64,000 nucleotides of DNA, from assembly GCA_013115135.1 (NCBI GenBank), contig JABANP010000011.1, positions 295,304 through 359,303 of the forward strand, written 5' to 3'. The notes under the pieces are model-generated. The model was not told where the DNA came from. It saw nothing but the letters and a program-made list of their open reading frames with translations, and did no database searches. Below are positions 10,366 to 21,240 of this stretch, piece after piece (position 1 is the first letter of the stretch; each line of letters starts with the position of its first letter). Made by a program: the position numbers and the translations under genes. Source of the DNA: Perkinsus olseni. Taxonomy: Eukaryota > Perkinsozoa > Perkinsida > Perkinsidae.

Positions 10366-12417
10366 TCACTTCCCTCTCCAGAGCAGTGAGTTCGCTTTCT
10401 TGTACATCCTAAGTGGTAAAGTGACCGCGAGAAGGGGCATTGTATCACCCACCATTGTGTCGCTCCCTGTTCCCCTGCTGCTCTGACTGCTGCTACGGCT
10501 ACTTCGGGACCCTTCGCTAGCACAAACCTTTCGTTGCAGCTCGTCAAGCCTCAGGCCCAATGCTGATATATCCTACAGGGAATGATACACACAAAAAACC
10601 GGGCGACTGTCGCTATGATTCCTCATAGAGAGCTCTGTCAACCCGAGACCGTTCACTGAGATTCGGAGACTAACTTACCCCTACGGGCGAGGCCCCCTAT
10701 ACAAGGCATCAGCTGGGCGGGTGGCAGACAGCGACCCCTCACCTGCTTCTCAACTTGAAGGCCCTCCATCCGAGCAGCCACCTTGCTACGTCGACTCTCC
10801 AGCCTTCTGCGCTGATCGTCCAACTCTTCCCTCTCCAGGACGTGGTTATCGAGGCTCTTTCGACATGCTGCTATCTGAAATACCGTCAGATTCCGGGCCC
10901 CGAGTAGCTCTCGCTGTGGGTCAGTACTTCCTCGGTGACTGCGGTTTGGTTCGATTCCACTTCGCACAAAATCGATGGTATCTGCCGACAGGCGACGTTA
11001 GCAAGAAGAGTCGCTCCGTACGGACCACGAGGGACACAGTCAGCATTATCTGCCCGAGGGTGCAGATAGCACAGCAAGGACGGCAAGTGGATAAAGTACC
11101 AAGGAAACGCACTGTTGCTGGCATCGTTCTAACGACCCCCTTTACCATATTGCACGGCCCCGAGCTAGCGAGTTTGAGCGCGGTATTGAGGGGTCCTTGA
11201 AAGAGTCCAGCTGTAAACATCATAGGAGCGAGAAGGAGAGAGGTTATTGAACGGAGAGGATGGACTCGCCTCTCGTCGTGGAGTGCCCGACAGGATACGC
11301 GGAGCGATATCAGCAGTGATGATCGTCATCGGTACTATCTCATGGGCCCGTTCTTACTTCTTCTAGTATGCCCTTGAGGACCTCCCCATCATGAGCAGCT
11401 GCCTCGAGAGCTTCCTCATCAGCCACTAGACGTTCCCGCACCTCCGACAGACTCTCTCGTATACCCTCCATCATGGACGACACCTAGTGGAAGTTGTCGT
11501 GCACTGGGCAGACACGAGGTACCTCCCGTTCGGTGGCCTCAGCCGCGGACAGCTCCTCCTTCAACCTGCGATACTCCTTCCTAGTCTCCCCTATGAGCTC
11601 ATCGACCTGACGCTCTCTGGAGCGGACTCGCTGCCGTAGATCAGAGGTCTGATGAGAGAAAGAGGTCGCGGGTTCGATGCCGGCGATCGACATCTCACCT
11701 CTTCTCGTCGCCGCGTCAAAGCTCCTTCCCTAGTGATAAGCCAGGAATCCTGTTCTCTAAGCTCTCCTGCGCAGTTCAAGCCGATCGTCTCCGGCCACAA
11801 CCCCGATCGCTCTCCATCCCGGCTCACCCGCGGTCTTCCGAGCATCCTCCAAGGCGAGGTCCCATCCACTATGCCTGCTTCTAGCATCCCTTCGTGCAGA
11901 GTCCAGTTCCCGACTCAGGCTCTGTACATCTTCCAGCCTACAACAGGAGCCTGGGCTTGTCAATCGGCCCCCCCCCTCACCCTCGAGCAGCCCTGTCCCT
12001 GCGCTGCATCGCTGCTCGTACCTTCCGTTCCATCTCTCGACCAGACTGTTCCAGCCGTGCCTGGCCACATGACTGTGTGGCATCGCCCACAGGCAATCAG
12101 GAGTCACCCGGCATTTGAGGAGTTGATGCCGCGCCCCGCAGTTGCAGGCAGCATTGAACAGCTTGTCCTCTCCAGTGGTAGAGGCAGGGCTGCCGTCGTG
12201 AGGGGCGCTAGCGTCCAGCCCTCCCGAGTAGCCGGACGCCGAGAGGAAGCTCCGAGAGGTCGTGCCTGCTAGGTCGCTGACGAAGGGCTTTATTATTGAA
12301 ACGCTGACCCTCCCCTCCGCCAGGCCTGCTGCTGCTGGTCTGTACAGCCTCGGCTGCCCTCCACGCCGCGAATCGTCCTGTCGCCTGGGTGCTGGCTACG
12401 CTCTCGGTAGCGTCCAT
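10366..12417 (-). CDS. multi-exon coiled-coil protein, function unknown
   Basis: An ATG at 12417 opens MDATESVASTQATGRFAAWR. Further minus-strand segments have strong heptad-like charge patterns: EDVQSLSRELDSARRDAR (about 11870-11940), VDELIGETRKEYRRLKEEL (about 11550-11620), MMEGIRESLSEVRERLVADE (about 11400-11480) and LEREELDDQRRRLESRRSK (about 10760-10850). The last segment reads LRLDELQRKVCASEGS and ends MYKKANSLLWRGK at 10366. These segments switch frame and are separated by GT/AG-like borders, so I read one intron-rich gene for a long coiled-coil protein, possibly cytoskeletal or centrosomal. Exact exon borders and the product are unresolved; it could be two genes. Confidence 0.5.
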
Positions 12418-12479
12418 GCGGTATCTTCAGGTTGGAAGTGAGCCGATATTAGCACGTGCTCCACGTAGAAGTCTCTCTC

Positions 12480-14230
12480 AACCCGAGAACATCATTCTAG
12501 AGTCTCGAGTCGAGACGCTACTAAGAACGGCAGGAGGTCCTCTACCACAGGGGTTGGTGCAATGAGTGTTTGGGTGACCCAATCCGGCCTCCCCTCCTAC
12601 CCATTGCTCCCCCCTGTCTTGCTGCTCAGAGTCGATGATAATGTTGATGATAACGGGCGGCACATCTCGGCCGCTGCTAGGGACCTAGGAGTGCGTACCA
12701 CTGGCTGCTGCTGATGATGCTGCGGGCCTCTATCGGTATCGTTTACCCTCCATAGCGCTGCTGCTGCTCCTTCACCGTACCAACACTGCTCGACTGCGAC
12801 GACGTCGACCTATTGTGATGGTGATGATGCCTGAGATCACTACTTTGTTGCTGTTAAGAGCTCAGGACACCAGCACACGCTAGCCGCCAGGGACAGGCCT
12901 CGAACATTGCGCTGTTCGTGCAGAGTTGTCGCTCTTACCCCGGCAAGGCCAGATCGGTAGGTAGGGCAGGGGAGCGCCGCACAGTCGTGTAACGTATTGG
13001 GCCGCTGTTGAAGAGATCAGCGGACGGCATTGACTCTACCGTTACTGGCGACCGATGGAGGCTGGTCCGGCGGGTGACTGCGGCTCTGCGAGAGAGGGTT
13101 GGGTGATGAGCACCCTCGGCCGTCGGAGGACTCACTGGGTACACCCTGTTCGCATCTCTACAGGAGCTGATGTGACCACTCCTGTGCCCTGAACTTGGGC
13201 CTGCTCCTTACGCATGGCAATAGGGGCGACTTACGTGAACGGAGCTGTCTCTGATAATGTTTTGGTAGACGGCGGGCATCTGGGAAGAGCGCCGGATACC
13301 GTCGGCGTTGTCGGTACCATTGGTAATGATCGGTGGACGTCGCCGCCAGTCCATTGCAACACCACTGTACGAGCGAGCCAAGGGCAGAGTAACAGCCATC
13401 ATCAACGCTCCCCCCTTATGGATCACAGCTTGGCGTCGCTGCACGAGAGAAACAGCCCAGTTGATGGTACTGTAGTGCAAGCGAGAACCCTATGGGTAAA
13501 TTGACTAGACGCAACAGTAGAGGGGCACAACAGTGACCGTGGCATGCGACTCAACGGAGGGACCTGGCGAGGTCCCCAAGCTGCGATATCTTCTTGTACC
13601 TGGAAGTCAGCCTGATCACTCTACAAGCATCAAGGCTTGCTACATCTCCTTTATGCCGCTTATCGCCGAGAGCAAATGGTCTCGGGCTGCAGTGGTCAGC
13701 CTTCCACCCGAGTTGGCGGCCTCCTGTACAGCTGACGTAACACGCTGTGCGATGGTAACTAAAACCCGCAGCAGGATGGAGAAGTCATGGCCGGGCAGGA
13801 AACACGCTCGGTTGGGTGTTCTCATTCCAAAGCTCTGACCTCGAAACGCGAATAAGATGGTGGAAGATGCTCGCCGGGGTCATGAACGCTCCCTAAGTAT
13901 ATACTATGACTTGCCACCGGAAGTATGTACAGGGGTATCATGCTGAGTTATCGCGCGTCCAGTGAAGATGGCTCAGCACTCGCTGTTTCGACTCGCAGCA
14001 AGCCAACAGTGCGGGGCACAGGTTCTCACTCTCATCAGCCGTCAGCCTCTGCTCGACCGCCTCTAGCTCAGCCAATCTGGCATCACCTTTACCTGTCGAG
14101 ACGAGTACCGACGCTACTGCAGTGACTGCTTACTTGTCGATCGACTGGTAGTAGAGGGTTGCTGCCGTACTACAGTCTGCGGTGGAGGGGGCGTGGTAGC
14201 GGATGATACTCGACATGAGTACAAGGCGTT
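12480..14230. other. interval with possible minus-strand exons only
   Basis: The best coding candidate is a minus-strand helical stretch at about 13640-13825 (HDFSILLRVLVTIAQRV... to LLSAISGIKEM). It has no ATG or family match. Other open frames on both strands look fortuitous. Short CTG/GAT-type triplet runs occur near 12700-12840. Confidence 0.3.
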
Positions 14231-14234
14231 GATC

Positions 14235-15024
14235 TCAGCAATGTCCAGGTCCGACAGGTGCTCTCGTTGGCCGACCTAGAAATGATACCGAGGCCGCCGC
14301 CGTCGTGCATTGGCCGTCATAGTGAATAACCTCGCTTATCCCAGGCTCGTACTGTCCCTTCAGCGTGAATACCCCGGGGTTAGTCCGAGGGTCGTACTTC
14401 TCGGCAATCATGCCTTGCGTTTTCGTGTAGTGCATAATACTACCATAATCATAAGGGGAGTATTGCCCATCAACTCCCTGGTACCTGTCTGGTGGTGATG
14501 GCGCTCGCCCTGACGATCGATTTTGTATTCGTGGGAGCACTTACGAGTAGTGTCGGATGGCAAAGTTCTTCATGGTTGTCGGCTTGACGTTATCATAGAT
14601 CATGTCCAAGTACTTGTTGCGGTCTCCTCGCATTTGCGTGTGAACCACTACGAAGTGGGAGGAGAATCTTTCCGTCACGCGCCACGAAATTATTGTATTA
14701 CTGCCGAGGATGTGACCGAGTTCATGAATAACGCTGCCAAGCCTGGAGAGGTCGGAGCAGGAGCCGAGATTGATGAACGCTTGCCCCCCCGAAGGGTATC
14801 CTAGCGGCCCCGCGCTGCACCCTGACGGCAGTCCAGAGCTCGAACGTAGCACCTGAGATGCAGGGGAGGGTGCGATAAGAGAAGGGAGGGTAGTTGCCGA
14901 GAGTTCGCTTTACTAGAACCTGGACGAGGCGAGAGTACTCATTCTTAGTAGCCCTCCAACTCAGCGTAGATTGTGAGCAGCAACTACGGTATGGGAGATC
15001 TCTTGTTATATGGGACCCGTTCAA
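14235..15024 (-). CDS. astacin-family (M12A) zinc metalloprotease
   Basis: Minus-strand exons encode an astacin-type endopeptidase. An exon from 14852 to 14702 ends HELGHILG. A 54-nt intron (14701-14648, GTAATA...TAG) joins it to an exon at 14647-14545, completing the zinc site HELGHILGMVH, which fits HExxHxxGxxH, followed by RGDRNKYLDMIYDNVKP. The next intron starts with GTAAGT at 14544, and the exon from 14484 gives YDYGSIMHY, the Met-turn region with the zinc-ligand tyrosine. Upstream, GGQAFINLGSC matches the conserved astacin strand before the zinc helix. Both junctions keep phase. The 5' end (beyond about 14853, maybe to 15024) and the exact 3' end are uncertain, so no signal or propeptide is assigned. 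Confidence 0.82.
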
Positions 15025-15577
15025 ATTTCTTTGCCTCCAGAAAAACTTTAAAAATGTAGGAAATGAGCTCAGTTACTGAGGCGGTGCTGTGCGCAGGGAA
15101 GTTGCCTCGACTGGAGCCAGTTCGCCTATCGCATGCTAGGATGCTTCCTCATCACAAGGCCGCCCTTGTCACCTTCACAACAACACGCGCCCTATTGCCA
15201 ATGGTAGTCGGTGAGGCCTCGTAAAAGTTTACCTGACAACGACGGCCCCGAAAAGTCATGAGACCATGATTCGCTTCGCTCCGCTAGAGGATTCCCCGTT
15301 GCTTACACAAGTCTTCTCTCGCCACGCTGCCGCTGCCTCCCGCATGACAGTCCTCCTGCTCGAGTCGATGTTAGTATCACCAGGGTCGAACATGTACGGT
15401 ATCGATATTTGCCCATCCGCACCCTAAAGGGACATCGTCATACTCAACAGAGCATGGCCCGACCCACCTTGTTGGGCAGCCACAGAGGGACATCAGCACC
15501 GTTCTGAGGGCTTCGGTTATAAAGACGACATTTACCACAGGTGATAGGGCACTCGTCCGTCTCCTAGCCGAGGGCAA

Positions 15578-17480
15578 TCATATATTACGCGAAGGTTCGA
15601 TCCCGGCAGCCGATATTATTACCTGCCGCCCACACCATCTTCTTCGGTATTTAGTATCGAATTCCAACACCCCACAAGTCTCGCCGCATCCAGTAGCTTT
15701 TGTGGCTCGCTGCCAACAACTCATATGCTCAGTAACTCCTCGGCATTCACCCTGCACGCATGCACAAAAGATACCCCATAGCGCAGCAGGAAGATTCCCC
15801 GACCTTGGCTGCATATGGCACTCCTCGTGCATCTTTCTCCATCGGGTGTAACCGCCTCTGAATCCGTCGTCGGACCATCCGAGTTCGATCTGATGAGAGC
15901 AAACAACTGTCATCGCTGTGCCCACGATGAGCCCATAATAGAAGTCACAGTGGAGATCACGATAAAGGCCTCACCTTTGAGGGCTAAACTAACACCACCG
16001 CCCAACTCTCGGGAGATAAGGCATTTATCTCGTCTGCTCCTCACAGCCTCTGTTCGCCTGATAGAGACCACACTGAGAAACGGTTCCCCCGCTCGTTCGA
16101 CCCGTCACGAGATGTAGCAGATTCTGACACCTCTAGCTACTATTTACTCCTTTCGGCCCCCTCCAGAGCACGCTTGAGCAGACTTACATATCGTCATCGT
16201 CAGGCGCACTGTCTTCGATCTCGCCGACATCATCAGCCCCAATAATAATAGCGAGCTGATACTCGACGTCCTGCCAGAGTTGATGATAGTAATCACTACC
16301 ACCCCTAACCACTGCCGACCTGAGCGTTGACGTCCAGGAGTGACAGAGGTGGTGTGCCGTCCAACGGGCTCTCATCCTCGAACTGCCATGCTTCGATCTG
16401 GCATCCTTCTTCCTGACGAGGATGCTGCTGCCGACTACGTCCGATGGGTCCAGCAAACCGACGAAGGGAATGGTACTCAGAAGGGGCAGAGAAGCGATGA
16501 GACCACCGGTAGATGATTCTTCGGGAATGAGGATGGTACGAGAGCCCCTCGCAGCCATGAGTGGCAAGACAACGATCCGAATACACCAATCTCGAGACCC
16601 ACTATACGTCCTCACCCAGGAATCTTTCTCAAGTTTATCCGGCGGCAGTAGATAGCGTATCGTATCAAATTCAACACTATGATCAGAAAGTTGATGCCAA
16701 TTCTTCCAGACAGCCAGCCGTTGCGAGGCACCACACCTAGCAGGGACTGAATGCGACAGCGAGGAGGGATGTAAGGGAAGAGCACCTGCATTCCTTGGGG
16801 ACGTCAGCTCGAACCCCATCCACTTGGTCATACACCAAAGCAGCCACATCGAGGCCTTTGCTCAGGCATTGTAGCTTACAAGAGGTCCCACTGAGACAGT
16901 CCCTTTGAAGGCAGCTGTCCGACCGCCAGAAGCGATAAAAGGGGAAGCCGCTACGGCACCTGTAGTGGGGTATAAGATCGCATTACCGTCCACTCCAACG
17001 ACCTCATCGTCATCAGTGCTGCGAGAACGGCGGATACTGTCGAGGTTCGAGCGGCGACCGCGGGCTGTAGGCAGCTCCCATCCGATCACCGAGGCGAGCT
17101 TGTTACGGCCCCACGCCGAGTATTGTACGATCGTTAGGAGCACTCCGCCTCCACCCAGTACCCGATTTACTTCGGCATCTCGTTTGCCGCTTTACCGGCA
17201 TCACAGCCAGCCTTGACGCAGGTCCTATCGAGGACATCCTCTCCCTTATCCCCTCTCATCACAGCATCACCATCAGCCAGAGCATAGCAGCCCAGCAAGG
17301 ACCACCGATGGAGATCGACAGACGAGCGGTAGATGTCATCACCTACAACTAGCCCTGCCAAAGGGAGGACGGCAAAGCCCTACCTTGAGGGACTTCCTTA
17401 TCGGGCATGTCTACCGTTATGGTAGCATTCTCTAGGGTGGAGGCCTCGCCTAGTAGACGAAGCACGAGGGCCACCTGAAA
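15578..17480 (-). CDS. unidentified multi-exon gene (or genes)
   Basis: Minus-strand stretches with coding character follow one another. VALVLRLLGEASTLENATI (about 17380-17435) is flanked by TTTCAG and GTAGGG. GDDIYRSSVDLHRWSLLGCYALADG runs about 17250-17350, LLTIVQYSAWGRNKLASVIG about 17080-17140, and VEFDTIRYLLPPDKLEKD about 16610-16680. A tail ending in acidic residues (GEIEDSAPDDDDM) stops at 16184. Hydrophobic runs such as GLIASLPLLSTIPFVGLL suggest a membrane or secreted protein. I do not recognise the family and cannot fix exon borders; the part below 16184 may belong to another transcript. Confidence 0.3.
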
Positions 17481-18106
17481 GAGGGGGATTCTCGACTGAG
17501 GAAGTGAGTATGATTGGATTTCACCCGAAGCACCATTGGTTAGAGACGTCAGGAGGGTCGTAACGAATTGAATTAAACGAATTAAGGGGTAATGGCTGAA
17601 GGCAGGTCATCGACAGTTGCCACCTTCACGACCTTCAAATACTGCGCAGATGAGCTTCGCTCCGCCACTTTTCGCGCGCCCGCCCGCAACGACGCCTGCG
17701 TTTGGCCTACTGCCGTATTAGCTCTCGATTGTGAATGGGAGTTAGCGACTTTGCTGGGGCAGGGATTCGACTTTCGAGAAGAGGATTGCAATGTTGACGA
17801 GAAGTTCATCGTGGGAGGAAAGGATGGCGTCGGGGGATCTTGGGGTTGAGCGTGCAAGATACAAAATAGGTCAGGTTGGTACGCCCTCTCGCGTGCTGGT
17901 GTCTCTACTCTGGAGTGAATCTCGCGGATGGGTGGGCTCCTTGCCATGCTAAGGGCCTTGGTTGAGTGCCGCAAGTATCATCGGTGGGTCGTATGGGAGG
18001 CCTATTGTGCAGGGAAGCTGGCCGGGAGGAGAGGGAGCGGTGAAGCCGCTTTATTGCCATTCTTTCAGTTGCTTATTGCCGGGTCTTAATAACAGCGCAT
18101 CCCCTT

Positions 18107-19288
18107 ATGTCCTTGCGCGCCGAGTCCGATCCAAGGCAATCTTCTGGATCTCTGGAACAACTTCCAAAATCGGCCGAGACAACAACAACAATACCAACAA
18201 GCCTACGGTTACCGTCTGCCCCGGTCGTCGCCGCTGAGCACACACCCACTGGTGCATCTACTACCCCTCACAAGGTTCATCCCGTAGGAGAGCCTCTGTC
18301 ACCTGCCTCTTACGCTGAGGCAGTGGCTCATGATACTATCCTTGGGGAACTGTCTGTTGGTTCGTGTACGACATTGAACTGTGGTAGAGGATGCTGGTTC
18401 GCTTACTCAAGCAGAGGGTGTCGAGAAGGAGCGGCGTGCGATAGATGTCACCACAGTGCTTGTGCGATTCCAGCAGACGAGCAAAGGCGTCGCAACCGGA
18501 AGGAAAAGTCCCGTCAGAGACCTTCCAAGAAGAAGCGTTCTAAGGCGTTGGCCCAGAAGATGGCCGCGATGGAGCACGAGGATGATGAGGGTGGCATCGG
18601 GTGCAGAGAGAAGAAATACCTGCAGGAGTCGTTACTAGAAATCCCCCAAAAATATGAAGAAAGACAGAAGGTCGTCGATGGTCCTGATCGCGGAACCCTG
18701 AGTGCAGCAAGAACAGCAGTGGAGTCAACAACGAGCACTGCTGGTGGTGACTACAGCAAGCACTTCGTTTCGTCCGAGGAATCTTGCAGGGCCTCTTCGC
18801 GTCCCACTGTACTTTCCTCATCATCCATTGGGAGTGTATCTTCTCCAGCAAGTACCGACTCGACTGCCACTGGTGGAAGCAGTACTGCTTACTCAAGTCC
18901 TGTTAGGTGTGCCAGTGCCACCCCGTCCACTATGGGCTTCTCTCCCTTGGAAGCGGCGATGCTCACTGAGCAGACTAGTGGTGGTTATGTCTACAATCCG
19001 AAGCAGCAGCAGCCGACAGCCCAGATGCCCAGCCCCAAGCTAAGAGGCACTCCTTTCGGTATGTCCTATGTTGAAGCTGCGTCAAGCGCTATGGGCGGCC
19101 GTTGTGATGCGGCTTCCTTCGCCGCCACCGACCTCTACAAGAACGCTACTACTGCGTCCGCCAGCGACCAGCTACCTTGCATGTTCGAGGGATGGGCCGG
19201 TCTCATCGACGCTTTGGAGAGGACTTTTGGCCTCGTGCCAAGTCCTGTCGGGCGCCGAGAGGTCTCTTCCTCGTTCCCACCAAACTAA
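18107..19288 (+). CDS. CCCH-type zinc-finger protein (single finger)
   Basis: The 393-residue frame starts at an ATG. After about 85 disordered Ser/Thr/Pro-rich residues comes a single CCCH-like finger (CGRGCWFAYSSRGCREGAAC then CHH, about 18376-18455), followed directly by a basic stretch (RRRNRKEKSRQRPSKKKRSK). A finger of the form C..C.F....GC..G..C..CH plus basic tail is widespread in apicomplexans, dinoflagellates and relatives, usually in presumed RNA-binding regulators. The rest (about 150 to 393) is low complexity, rich in Ser and Thr, with one more ordered C-terminal piece (MFEGWAGLIDALERTFGLVP). No intron is needed. The role is inference; the finger is visible. Confidence 0.72.
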   Translation: MSLRAESDPRQSSGSLEQLPKSAETTTTIPTSLRLPSAPVVAAEHTPTGASTTPHKVHPVGEPLSPASYAEAVAHDTILGELSVGSCTTLNCGRGCWFAYSSRGCREGAACDRCHHSACAIPADEQRRRNRKEKSRQRPSKKKRSKALAQKMAAMEHEDDEGGIGCREKKYLQESLLEIPQKYEERQKVVDGPDRGTLSAARTAVESTTSTAGGDYSKHFVSSEESCRASSRPTVLSSSSIGSVSSPASTDSTATGGSSTAYSSPVRCASATPSTMGFSPLEAAMLTEQTSGGYVYNPKQQQPTAQMPSPKLRGTPFGMSYVEAASSAMGGRCDAASFAATDLYKNATTASASDQLPCMFEGWAGLIDALERTFGLVPSPVGRREVSSSFPPN

Positions 19289-19299
19289 GCTGCTCCCTA

Positions 19300-21240
19300 T
19301 TGAGGACTTCTCCCGGGCTACATCGCATGTCGCGGGAGGTCCCTTGTTGTTTAAGTCGCTGGTTGTTGTTTGTTCCTGCTCTGAAGGTGGACATTTCGGC
19401 GAGTAGTACTACTGCTGATACCCTTTCTACCGCTGATGCTGCCATGGTCCTTGTCGATGGCTGTCTTCAAGGTTATTGCTTCATATCTGAGGATTTAAGG
19501 TTCCCTGGTATCAGTCTATTGGTGTCGGTGGCTATCAGTCTGTCGTCGAAGGTTGCGGTGGCAGAGCTTTTTTGCCGTGTGATCGTCTTGTCCTGGGATG
19601 GAGGCGATGCTGCCGCAGCCTACTCAGTAGTAGTCATCGTCGTCATTAATAGTTGTAACCGCTAATATTGTCTGCTCTTTAAGTCCATCTACTTCTGTCC
19701 GCTGCTCTATCCACTAGCGCTTACTAGCTGTCACCATTTTTACTGCATGTACTGCCCGCTTCTCAATCGTCCGATCAATGGTCTCGAACCGCTGAGCACT
19801 TGGATCTTCTACCACTTCTATATCGGAGACTTTGCTATGTCTGCTGCTGCTGTCACAGGCCTCACAACCGTTGGTTGCTCTACTGCCACTCAAGCCAGGA
19901 TGAGATCTCGGTCTGGGATTAATATATCACGTAAACGTGGGCCCTTTCGAGATCGCCCGCTTCCGCGGGACGACATCGGCTCTTGGCACTACCGCTGACT
20001 GGTGGCCTGCTTTGTTGTTCTAACTACATGCTGCTAAGGCTAGTTGTCTGCTTCGCGCCTTCACATTCACCTCAGAAGTCTGCTTCTGTGTGGATGCTGA
20101 CGTGAACAGAAGAGTCTTCGTCGTGTTGTTGATCAACCCTTCCATGGCACTCGGTTTAGTCTCCTTAGTAGTATCATCTGACACATTTTTGCCCACAAAA
20201 TAAGTGAGGCTTCCAACAAGCTCATCATCATGTTGCCATCTGCACTACCCATAGGAGATTTTGTGCTCCCTGGTCGTATCTATTGTGTAACTATTCAGCC
20301 GTCTCCGTTCTCGTCGTTTACTACGAGCTCCCTATTGTCGTATGATTGAGATAAGCCGCTCCTGCTGCACACTGCATCAGTATATTCGTCGATCCTGAGG
20401 GAACCAATTCCTCTCGCTTCGAAGTAAGAATGTACTGACTGCGGAGTGCCACTGCTGCTGCTCCTACTGTTGCTGCTCTCTGTTGTGGCAGGACTATCAT
20501 TCCTGCTACTATTATCACTTAGCTCTGTCGGCCATATTTTGATAAAGGGCGTGTATCTAAGTACCCGAGCCCGCGAAATCGCTCTTTGGCAAGGTTACGT
20601 ATTTACCGCCCATTCTTCTTTTCTGTGGCTTCTACTACTACTACTACCTTGGTGATCGTCATTTATTCTCCTTGTCTCGCTGCCCTAACGTTCTACCATC
20701 ACTATCATCATCATCATCATCACTAGTCTCTATACCAAATCGTAACTCAGCACTTTACTACTACTACCGGCGTCGCCATATGAACGGAGCTTCTTATTGT
20801 GAACGCGTTATTCAGACAACGCCGTACCTATTGCTGGTTACAATGGCTCGTCTCCTCCCACTTCTTCATGGAAGTACTCGTTATCAGTCGAGCCATTCTT
20901 GCATGATTCTCGCGAGTCTGAGTAGCATCGTTCTCATACGTTGCCTCCGAGTCTTCTACCCTGTTTGCCGTTGTCGCAAGATGCATCAGGATCGACACTG
21001 ATGGCCGGTCCCCGAACAGCGCCACTTCAGCGCTGATCGATCATCCACCGGTTCTACGTTAAGCGGCGGCGTTTCTGTCATCATCAAAATCACCACAAAG
21101 TGTATTATATCAAGTGCCAAAGACAGCGTGCTATTGTGTTGTCAATGGAGGGGCGAAACTGAGCGACGAGTCAGCGTCTGTTTGTCTATGATATGTGTAC
21201 TGTATCGAGCTCTCCGGTGAGGGTGGAGATATGATGGAGA
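19300..21240. other. non-coding interval with triplet microsatellites
   Basis: No supported gene. It contains a CTG/CTC-rich leucine-coding-looking stretch near 20450-20520, a (CTA)n run at 20631-20647 and an (ATC)n run at 20702-20723. Apparent hydrophobic open frames here are by-products of these simple repeats. Confidence 0.5.
20702..20723. repeat. (ATC)n microsatellite
   Basis: About seven ATC units in near-perfect array. Confidence 0.8.

Noticed and set aside
20446..20655. Very leucine-rich small protein
   Set aside because: Produced by CTG/CTA triplet repeats; no conserved start context or neighbour support.
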